A stretch of DNA of 64,000 bases from Arabidopsis thaliana. Taxonomy: Eukaryota; Streptophyta; Magnoliopsida; Brassicales; Brassicaceae. Shown here piece after piece: positions 55,460 through 64,000 of this stretch (its first letter is position 1; each line of letters begins with the position of its first letter). The notes below the pieces were generated by a model. It saw only the letters and a program-made list of their open reading frames with translations, ran no database searches and was not told the origin of the DNA. The stretch spans positions 18,947,443 to 19,011,442 of the forward strand of contig NC_003071.7 in assembly GCF_000001735.4 (NCBI RefSeq). Direction: 5' to 3'. The translations under genes were made by a program, and so were the position numbers.

Positions 55460-56213
55460 TCGATGGTAATTCATGTCGATTTCTACTTAATTTGTCGACA
55501 TAAACAAAGAAAATAAGTGCTACTAATTTCAGAAAAACTTGATAGATAGTATAGTAGAGAGAGAGAGAGAGAGAGAGGTGTGATGATTATTGATCTATAA
55601 ATTTTCGGAGAGAGAGAGGGAGAAAGAGAAACTTTTCCTCCAGATGAAAATTTGGTGTTATGGTTTGTTACTGTTAATATAGAGAGGCTTTTCTTTTTTT
55701 ATAAAATGGCTTCCTTTGTTGCATTTCCTTGTTTTAGACCTGATGTAATTTTATGAAATCGGTGTTATTGCTTTGCGTAAGCTTTTGTTTCTTTTGTCAA
55801 GGTTTCATGCATAAAGGATCTTTCTTTTCAGGTTTCATACATCTCTCTCCGAAAATTTATAGATCCAATAATCATCACGAATATCACAAACATTATGAGT
55901 CTGTCTTTGGGTGATTTTCTTCGCTACTCTTGAGGACTGTCAATCACACAAGGCATTCTTTTCTACAACCGAGTTTATTTTATAAAAGCTGAATATTAAT
56001 GCTCGCTCACACATAGAGCAGGTTAATTAACTTGTACTGAGAACTCTGGAAATGAAAACTAAAGATTCTGTCAAAATTCAAAAGCTTTATCATCAAGGTA
56101 TTTGTATTGGTAGTAAATAAAAACATGAAAATGTTAAAAGAGAGAGAAAACAAAATCCGGAATGGGAGACTTTTTCAAAGATTCTAAAAGGTTGACGTTC
56201 AAGTAGTCGGAAT
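55460..56213. other. GBF3 3' flank with inverted repeat, and TIF3I1 3' flank
   Basis: This convergent region holds both 3' untranslated regions. It contains a (GA)n run at 55556-55577 and a 37-bp inverted repeat (listed separately). A short phrase (TTTCATGCATAAAGG / TTTCATACATC) is partly repeated near 55801-55845. No gene is recognised. Confidence 0.5.
55580..55878. repeat. 37-bp inverted repeat around a 220-bp spacer
   Basis: The left arm 55580-55618 (GTGATGATTATTGATCTAT... ending CGGAGAGAGAGA) is repeated in reverse complement at 55842-55878. The arms differ by a single inserted G. In RNA from either strand this would fold into a long stem with a loop of about 220 nt. No flanking target duplication is obvious. 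Confidence 0.8.
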
Positions 56214-57951
56214 CTAAATCTTGATGTTGAAGTAGTCGGAGTCAAAATGATGCAGCCTCACGTAACCGTCTTCACCTCCACTAGAGAAACTGAAATATAC
56301 ATTCCACAAACTCAGTGAGAGAGCCAAAACACACACTCAAAACCTCATCATGTGAGGATTGTGTCAATCAATCAAAATCCAAATGTTGTTAATTTACCTC
56401 TTCCCATCAGGATTGAATGCCAAAGCATTTATAGGTCCAAAATGACCTTTCACACCACCAATTTCCTCTTGCAGAATCTATATATTATACCAAACACAAT
56501 GATACACGGTTATTTAAATATGTGTATTTTCCAGGTTACATGTTTCCAAGTAAAACACTCTTATTATAAACACTAACCTTGTCGTAAAACTTAGCTTCAA
56601 ACTTTCCAGCACGATGATCAGTGGTAGTCACAGCTGATGCATCTTGACCACCTCCAAGTACAACCTAAAAGAGAGAGCAGAAACATTCACAAAGATAACA
56701 TCATGCCTTGCTGATTCTGGGATTCGAAATTGAATTTCATGAAGCATTAGTGCATACATGGTTGAGAAGTGGAGACAGGGAGACAGCATTTACGGGCACC
56801 ACAGTGGTGTAAGTCTTAAGAAGAGTCAGCGTTCTCATGTCCCAAAGCTGAAACAATCAACAAAAGAGAACACTCTATTAGATGATTTATATCTATATGT
56901 ATAGTGCAAAAATTTGAAACAAGATATACTGTACAAGTAAAAGAAAGAAGCACATGCCTTTGCAGTTTTGTCAAGTGAACCTGTAAGGAAGTGAGAGTCA
57001 TCAGCTGCTTTGCAGAGCGATGTAATGTCCTTCTTGTGACCCACTTCCTCATCTGATTGCTTGAGCAATTTTCCCGTCTAGTAACAATGGCAGTAGCACC
57101 ACATAAGGTTTAGTTCATAACCTTAAAAGAGAGAAATTAATACACAAGTAAGGCCTTAAGAAAAATTGAAATACCTCGGCATCCCAGATTCTGATAACTT
57201 TATCTTCACCACCACTAACAATAGTTTGGTTCAGGGGACCCCAAACAGCTCTATTGATCCTCTTCTTTCCATCAGGACAATGAAGGACAAGCACAGACTC
57301 AGCATCCTCTACACAATTGCATCAAACAAACAATTTCCTTTTAACACATACAAGAAGTTGGCTAAAACGTAAGTAGTAATTCAGCTAGGAATGTACAACT
57401 TACGTTCCTCAGGATCTTCCGCAATACGCTTCACATGAATAGCAGCGGTACGGTCCACGAAGTGATCAGTGGTAATCACTGCAAGACGATCTCCAACAGC
57501 GAAATCCACAGACCTCGTAGGGGCATTAAACTTGAAAGTGAACAATTCTTTTCCAGATTTTACATCCCACAGCTTTGCAGTCTGATCAGCACTACCAGTG
57601 ATCAATCTTGACGAGTCTCCTAAGAAATCACTAAACATTCAGCTTTGAAAGACTAAGACGACAGAATTCACTCGATACTATAAACCCTAAACAAGCTTGT
57701 AGCTAAGGGGAAACAATGAATCTAATCATCGACTCGATACTATTTGAAGAGAAATTGAGAAACTTACGGGAGACATCACAGCACCAAACAGCACCGTTGT
57801 GACCACGGTAAGTTCCAAGGCGCTCGCCGTTATCGGCAAACCAGAGGGTGGGTGTGTGGTCCTTGGCGCAGGAGAAAAGCAGATCTCCTTCTCTGTTGTA
57901 CCTCAGAAACGTCAATGGACGTTCATGTCCCTTCATCAGGATCGGCCTCAT
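56214..57951 (-). CDS. TIF3I1: eIF3 subunit i (TRIP-1), copy 1
   Basis: Eight minus-strand exons (57768-57951, 57404-57619, 57175-57308, 56958-57077, 56758-56847, 56578-56664, 56398-56477, 56214-56289) join to 328 codons. The protein is a seven-bladed WD40 propeller, starting [21 protein letters not shown]-type dipeptides include AKLWD, VIRIWD and the split AK|LWD. It is subunit i of translation initiation factor eIF3 and is reported to be a BRI1 kinase substrate. The intron after exon 4 begins with GC rather than GT (AAG|GCATGT). A near-identical tandem copy follows at 58468-60355. Confidence 0.95.
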
Positions 57952-58467
57952 CTTCAGTTTCTTAGGGTTTGATGCGAATCTTTGAAACAGATACGAAATC
58001 GAATCAATCAAAAGACAAGAAAAATAATTGAAGAAACGATTACGGAAAACGGCTTTCTTCTTCACCTGTTCACTTGAAGACGAGAGAGACGACGAGGAAG
58101 AAGTGCAAAAACCCTAGGAAATCAACTTTGTCCTCTCTTTTGACACTTTTACCCTTTTGTAATTTTTTAAATTACTCGAGATGCCACAGTTTAGCAAAGC
58201 TCAGTGGCTTCAGCGTTTTTAGCTTCTTCCCTATTTGATGAGTTCGAACCTCGCCCGTTGCGCCTATTTTGTTTTTTTCCTTTCTCAAAAGCAGTTTCAT
58301 ACGTTTTTTTTTTGTGGGTGCATATGTCTATTTGAAAAGACAAACAACAAGCTTTATCATCAAAGTAGTATATTGGTAATTTGGTAGTACATCAATTCTG
58401 AAAATGTTAAAAAGAGAGAAAATATTATGTGGAATGATGAAAAAATGGAAAGACATGTTCAAAGAAT
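57952..58467. other. TIF3I1 promoter and spacer between the eIF3i copies
   Basis: This short spacer must hold the leader and promoter of TIF3I1 and the 3' end of the upstream copy. A tRNA-like A box/B box pair (58196-58251) lies in it and is listed separately. Confidence 0.5.
58190..58330 (+). mobile_element. Possible tRNA-derived SINE fragment
   Basis: The segment has an A-box-like TTAGCAAAGCTCAGTGGC (58191-58208) and a clear B-box GAGTTCGAACC (58240-58250) about 30 bases later, the spacing of RNA polymerase III internal promoters. There is no cloverleaf, so it is not a tRNA gene. Runs of T follow (58269-58276, 58303-58312). It may be the head of a tRNA-related SINE or a decayed tRNA-like sequence. 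I could not find a target-site duplication. Confidence 0.4.
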
Positions 58468-60355
58468 CTAAATCTTGATGTTGAAGTAATTGGAGTCAAA
58501 ATGATGCAGTCTCACGTAGCCGTCTTCACCTCCACTAGAGAAACTGAAAATACATTCCAAAAAACACTCAGCAACAAAGCCTAAAAAACACTCTCATCAA
58601 CTGAGGATTGTATCAATCAATCAAAATCAAATTTTGTTAGTTTACCTCTTCCCATCAGGACTGAATGCCAAAGCATTAATAGGTCCAAAATGACCTTTCA
58701 CGCCACCAATTTCCTCTTGCAGAATCTATATATTATAAGACCAAATACACAGTTACATATCTCTTTCCAGGTTACAAGTTTTTAAATAAAACTGTTTTAC
58801 TGCAACACTAACCGTGTCGTAAAACTTAGCTTCAAACTTCCCAGCACGATGATCAGTGGTAGTCACAGCTGATGCATCTTGACCACCTCCAAGCACAACC
58901 TAAAAGAGCGAGAGCAGAAACATTCACAAAGATAACATCAAGACTTGTTGCTTTTGGGAACCGAATTTGAATTTCAAGAAGCATTAGTGCATACATGGTT
59001 GAGAAGTGGAGACATGGCGACAGCATTTACAGGCACCACAGTGGTGTAAGTCTTAATAAGAGTCAGCGTTCTCATGTCCCAAAGCTGAAAGAATCAACAA
59101 AAAGAACACTCTATTAGATGATTTATCTCTATATGTAATATGTATAGAGCATATTTTTGAAACAAGTAAAAGAAAGAAGCACATGCCTTTGCAGTTTTGT
59201 CATGTGAACCTGTAAGGAAGTGAGAGTCATCAGCTGCTTTGCAGAGGGATGTAATGGCCTCCTTGTGACCCACTTCCTCATCTGATTGCTTAAGCAATTT
59301 TCCAGTCTAGTAACAATGGCAGTAGCACCACATAAGGTTTAAGCTAATAAAAAAAAAAAGAGAGATATTGATAGACAAAAGAAAGGCCTTAAGAAAGTTG
59401 AAATACCTCTGCATCCCAGATTCTGATAGCAGCATCTTCACCACCACTAACAATGGTTTGGTTCAGGGGACCCCAAACAGCTCTATTGATCTTCTTCTTT
59501 CCATCAGGACTTTGAAGGACAAGCACAGAATCACCAACCTCTACATCAATTACATTAAATCAATTCCTTTTACCCATACAAAAAAGACATAGGCTAAAAA
59601 ACATAAGTAGATTTTAACTTAGAATTGACAACTTACGGTCTTCGGGATCTTCTGCAATGCGTTTGACATGAATAGCAGAGGAAGTTCCCACGAAGTGATC
59701 AGTGGTAATCACTGCAAGATGATCACCAACAGAGAAATCCACAGACCTTGCAGGGGCACCAAACTTGAAAGTGAACAATTCTTTGCCAGATTTCACATCC
59801 CACAGCTTTGCAGTCTGATCAGCACTACCAGTGATCAATCTAGACGAGTCTCCTAAGAAATCACAAACAAAACACTAATCGTTAAGCTATGAAAGACTAA
59901 AACAACAAAGACAACGACTTAAATCCTAAACTGAATCCATTCCATCCACTATATACTATTTGAATTTGAGAGGCTGAGACCACTTACTGGAGATATCACA
60001 GCACCAAACAGCACCACTGTGGCCACGGTAAGTGCCAAGACGCTCGCCGTTATCGGCAAACCAGACTGTGGGAGTGTGGTCTTTGGCGCAGGAGAAAAGC
60101 AGATCACCATTTCTGTTGTACCTCAGGAACGTCAATGGACGTTCATGTCCCTTCATCAAAATCGGCCTCATCCTCGTTTCTAGGGTTTGATGAGAGGAGC
60201 TTTTCATCTTGCAAACAGATACGAAATCAATTCAATAGAAAGAACAAAAGATAATACATTAATCGGAAACAAGTACATGACCAAACGGAGGAAGAGATAT
60301 GTGCACATACTTGGTTGAATCGAAGACCTTCGGGATTAACGCACTCAATTGTCAT
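58468..60355 (-). CDS. eIF3 subunit i, copy 2, with N-terminal extension
   Basis: Nine minus-strand exons (60311-60355, 59988-60207, 59637-59852, 59407-59540, 59187-59306, 58995-59084, 58813-58899, 58646-58725, 58468-58543) join to 355 codons. Residues 28-355 align end to end with the 328-residue copy downstream, with all shared introns in the same places, including the GC-AG one (AAG|GCATGT). An extra first exon adds [15 protein letters not shown], and exon 2 adds [12 protein letters not shown] before the usual [10 protein letters not shown]. The reading frame is intact throughout, so it is probably functional. A start at 60169-60171 (MRPIL) would give a normal-length eIF3i if transcription begins inside the first intron. 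Confidence 0.9.
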
Positions 60356-60949
60356 GACGGAGGAGGCGACGGTTGAAGGACGACGGATTTGATCAGCGAG
60401 CGTTCTCTGAGATTTTGAGGGCTTTAAGTGGTGAATCGTTAAACCGGTGAGCGTACCATTGGTAAATAACTCCGAATAGAGCCACGTGGCAGTAATGGGC
60501 TCGAAACAGAGTCCACCTGGCCTAAACATCTAATCTGTAGGCCCATGCCACTTTGGATGTATCAAACTCAATATGATTATCAGTTATAAATTAATCGACT
60601 AATCTAATAACTGAAATTTGAATATTTCAATGAATGTAGGAAGAAGAGAAAAAAGAGGGAACACGTCAGCAACAAAAACGGCGCGCGTGAGTCTCGGGCC
60701 TAAAACGAAATCCCTTCCTCACGTCTCAGCCTTCTTCCATTAACGAGAGAGAAGAGACAACGCAACACAAAAAAACATTCTCTTCTCTCTCTCTCTCTTC
60801 CAAAAACTCAAAATCTCTTAGAAACCAAGTTTGCCTGCAATCATCATCATCATAGCATCTCTCTCTCCATTTTGAAGATTTCGTTTTGATCTTCCTTGAT
60901 ACGATTTATCAGGAGATCGTCAGAGAGGTGAATAATTAAGAGAAAAAAG
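60356..60949. promoter_or_regulatory. Divergent promoter of eIF3i copy 2 and the LEA_2 gene
   Basis: This divergent region contains GGCCCATG near 60540, an ACACGTCAG near 60660, and a CT-rich leader (CTCTCTCTCTCTC near 60783-60800) for the rightward LEA_2 gene. No other gene is supported. Confidence 0.45.
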
Positions 60950-61805
60950 ATGGCAGATTATCAGATGAACCCGGTTCTTCAAAAGCCACCAGGTTACAGA
61001 GATCCAAACATGTCCTCTCCTCCTCCTCCTCCACCTCCCATTCAACAACAACCTATGAGAAAAGCCGTCCCTATGCCTACTTCTTACCGACCAAAGAAAA
61101 AACGTAGAAGCTGTTGTCGTTTCTGTTGCTGTTGCATCTGCATTACTCTTGTTCTCTTCATCTTCCTCCTCTTGGTCGGAACAGCTGTTTTCTACCTCTG
61201 GTTCGATCCTAAGCTTCCCACTTTCAGCCTCGCTTCCTTCCGTCTCGACGGCTTCAAACTCGCCGACGATCCCGACGGCGCGTCTCTCTCCGCCACCGCC
61301 GTTGCCCGCGTTGAGATGAAGAATCCGAACTCGAAACTCGTTTTTTACTACGGAAACACTGCCGTTGATTTGAGCGTTGGTTCGGGAAACGATGAGACCG
61401 GGATGGGAGAGACGACGATGAATGGATTCCGACAAGGTCCCAAAAACTCGACGAGCGTGAAAGTGGAGACGACGGTGAAGAATCAGCTCGTGGAGAGAGG
61501 ATTGGCTAAGAGACTCGCTGCGAAATTTCAGAGCAAAGATTTGGTCATTAACGTTGTTGCCAAGACTAAAGTTGGATTAGGTGTCGGCGGTATTAAGATC
61601 GGAATGCTCGCCGTTAATTTGAGATGCGGTGGCGTTAGCTTGAACAAGCTTGATACTGATTCACCTAAATGCATTCTCAATACACTCAAATGGTACAAAA
61701 TTATCAGTAATTAGGATTTTGGTTTTTGATGTTAATTACATCCAAAATTTCTAAACTTTTATATGAGATTATTAATTATTACGTTGCAGGGTAACTATAC
61801 AGTAA
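60950..61805 (+). CDS. Membrane-anchored LEA_2 / NHL-type hydroxyproline-rich protein
   Basis: The main exon (60950-61692) and a tiny last exon (61790-61805) give 252 residues ending LKWVTIQ. Without splicing the frame runs on to 61714 and ends LKWYKIISN, so both ends are possible. The N-terminus has a proline run (SPPPPPPPIQQQP) and a basic Cys-rich patch (KKKRRSCCRFCCCCICI). A membrane helix follows (TLVLFIFLLLVGTAVFYLWF, about residues 63-84). The LEA_2 domain follows (ARVEMKNPNSKLVFYYGN...VERGLAKRLAAKF). The Cys cluster beside the helix is a likely palmitoylation site. The domain should face the apoplast. Stress or defence roles are common in the family. Confidence 0.88.
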
Positions 61806-64000
61806 CAAGACGGAAGGATTCGAGGATTTGGAAAAACACGATGATCTAACATCTGTATACTTGTAACTTTACTGTAGATATGTTATCTTCTTTCTTTTGT
61901 AATTTTATTTTTTCGTGTTTTATACTCCACACATGTTATTAATTTTATTTTTGGGGTATTTGATCAAATTCACTGAGGGGGGCATATTTAGCGAGTGTTT
62001 GTTTTATTATTATTTTGTGTGAGATAGATTATTTTGTGTGTAATATTTTATGTGGGTTATTATTTGGGCAGTAAACATAATGTAATGTGGTGATTTTTAT
62101 GTTAAGAATATTTTCGACATGTTTGTGTAATGGTGGTGGGAAAATATTGTTCAGGTGGCGTATGAATCTTTAGACACTAATGGGCCCGTAAAGTATATGG
62201 GCTGAAATGTTTCGTAAACAAAAATATAGATATCGAAATGGTGTGCCATTTTTGGGGGCCTAAATTGGTAAAATGTCAAGTGGAAATGTGGAATTCGAAA
62301 AAAATGGCTTGTTTTTCAGAATTAGGATAAGAAGTCCAAAAATAACAAAATTCCATTATATCAGTTAATCTGTTTTTCCTCATGTGTATCACTACAGAGA
62401 GATAGCTGTATCTGTCATTCAATGTGATTTGTAAAAATGATAGATAATATTTTAGATGTACAGTCTAGTTGAGAATGTACTATTTTTGGTATTATCTATC
62501 GTACGACTGCAGGTTTCTGCAAAATTCTCGCTATACAGAAACGATTAGGATAAAAATGGATGTCTAGATCAAATGTCGGAGAAGAGAGTCGATCACTGTT
62601 TTTATCTTGTTTATTTATATGATGCATGAACTGCTTCAAATGTGAAGTAAATTGTTCACGATGTTTATTCCCTTCAACTAAATGCAATAATAAAACAGAG
62701 AGAAAAACATGTAGACGATAATACAAAGACCATCTCGTTTCCTACCTACACCAACTCATACCTCGTAGTATAACCAAAAAGCAAATAATAATTAGGTTAC
62801 AACAAATAAATCTCATGCCTCAACGTCCAACGCATATCGTGGCAATTTCTTTTGTTATCGCTTTGTCTTCAAGGTTGTTCATGTGGCCCTAATAAGATAA
62901 GTCCAATTTCTCTTTTGTTTCATATCTTTTGTTTCTTTCTATTAATAGATTAATGCATGTTAATGCACGCCACATACTATATAAATTAATTTTTGATTAT
63001 AGTATTCCTTATTTATTTCCCGCTACGAATCTCTTAATTATTTGAATTGATTATCTTCCGAAACTGCTTCGAAAGACTTGGTATATATTATGACCCCAGA
63101 TTCTTTTACAACAACTTACCAAAGAAAATGAATCCACCTAGATCCCCATAAAAATATACACAATAACCTGACCTGGTCAGAAATTCAGTAACAAATAAAG
63201 AGAAATTGAGTCTATATTATTTTTTTGTCTTTCTAGTTTATGACTTTTATTATATCAGATGATCCAATACCACTATAAATTTGTGGTAAATATTTTTTAT
63301 TTCTCATGATAAAGTGCCAAAACAAAAGATATTGAGAAAAATTATCCAAAATTTGTTTTTTTTTTCCTTTTTAGTGTCCAGTTTCAAAGCTGATTAATAT
63401 TAGTATAAGGAAACAAAATATATAATGTCTGCAATCACTTGATCTCCAAGCAAACAGATCATAATTTCCCAAAATAAAAACATTCTTAATTCAAATCAAG
63501 AGGAGATAAATAATAACAATCAATGATCTTTCACAAAAACTTTAAAAACATTCCGATTACATCATTACCATAAAATTCATAATTATCATAGTGGGTCAAA
63601 AGGAGTGAGTGACAGTACTGTGACCAGTCTCACGTGAGAGAAGGCCCGCCCATTTCTTCTCATTAGCGCGCATGACCTTCACGAACACATATAGGCGCGT
63701 GTCATGGTACAACAATAGTCAAAGTTACTTGTAAACCAAGCTATAGAGTGAACCAAAACCGAAGCTCTTGAATACCGAAATAATCCACGTGTCAAAAATC
63801 GGAGAAGCGGCTAGTCGTTTGAAGCGCCCACTAATCTCTCTCTTAATTGCCTTACTTAAATTTTCATTAACAGAAAACATAATTATGATACGGCTAAATC
63901 TCGGAAATTCCATAACGATAATTTCGAAAATCAAGAAGGAAAGTAAGAAAAAGCCAAAAACACAAAAGGAAATAATAATATTTTTGAAAAATGGGAAAAA
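61806..64000. other. AT-rich intergenic DNA at the right edge
   Basis: These 2.2 kb contain the 3' end of the LEA_2 gene and then no recognisable gene or RNA. A cluster near 63600-63720 (TCTCACGTGAGA, GGCGCGTGTCATGG, TCCACGTGTC near 63785) holds ACGT-core and CGCG-like elements. These may be promoter sequence for a gene beyond the window. Confidence 0.45.

Noticed and set aside
60920-61435. Long minus-strand frame opposite the right-hand LEA_2 gene
   Set aside because: It is the antisense of clear LEA_2 coding sequence and has no domain of its own.

Overview
The window is plant nuclear DNA. It is AT-rich, with many short GT-AG introns, a nuclear tRNA gene, and gene families restricted to or typical of flowering plants. 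Gene order and exact protein matches identify it as Arabidopsis thaliana chromosome 2, roughly the AT2G46070 to AT2G46300 interval (Col-0-like). That identification rests on recognition of the proteins and was not checked by a search. Coordinates below come from reading start codons, splice sites and stop codons directly. Most spliced models close to an open frame of the length I recall for the family member.

Layout. 1-9 kb: 5' end of the MAP kinase MPK12 (minus), a BYPASS1-like gene (minus), the sphingoid-base kinase LCBK2 (plus), a plastid-type NTF2-like protein (plus) and ketopantoate hydroxymethyltransferase (minus). 9-20 kb: tRNA-Glu(CTC), WRKY43, two LEA_2-domain genes, an ATL-type RING-H2 E3 ligase and reticulon RTNLB5. 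20-31 kb: Golgi coiled-coil protein GC4 (minus), a frame-disrupted p32/mitochondrial-glycoprotein gene, a noncoding region with two structured RNA copies, the U11/U12 snRNP 59K protein (minus) and sphingolipid delta-8 desaturase SLD2. 32-46 kb: a DUF2358 protein, the SCAR/WAVE subunit ABIL1, the rRNA-processing PIN protein FCF1 (minus), heat-inducible BAG6 and a coiled-coil protein. 46-64 kb: MIR159C, the BTB adaptor LRB1, the bZIP factor GBF3, two tandem eIF3i (TRIP-1) genes (minus), a third LEA_2 membrane protein, and about 2.2 kb of AT-rich intergenic DNA.

The genes are independent units, not an operon. Recurring themes are sphingolipid metabolism (LCBK2, SLD2), RNA/ribosome biogenesis (FCF1, U11/U12-59K, eIF3i, the H/ACA-like RNAs) and stress or ABA signalling (MPK12, BAG6, GBF3, LEA_2 proteins).

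The most notable unexplained structure is at 24.0-27.0 kb. A promoter block with site II elements, and a telo-box in one copy, is duplicated. One copy precedes a p32-like gene with a one-base frame disruption. The other precedes a noncoding stretch holding two diverged copies of a double-hairpin RNA that fits the H/ACA snoRNA pattern, including one compensatory base change. Other points are two Tourist-like MITEs with intact TTA/TAA target duplications, a small retroposed insert with a 15-bp target duplication, a GC-AG intron conserved between the two eIF3i copies, an 18-bp heat-shock element upstream of BAG6, and a 37-bp inverted repeat in the 3' flank of GBF3.
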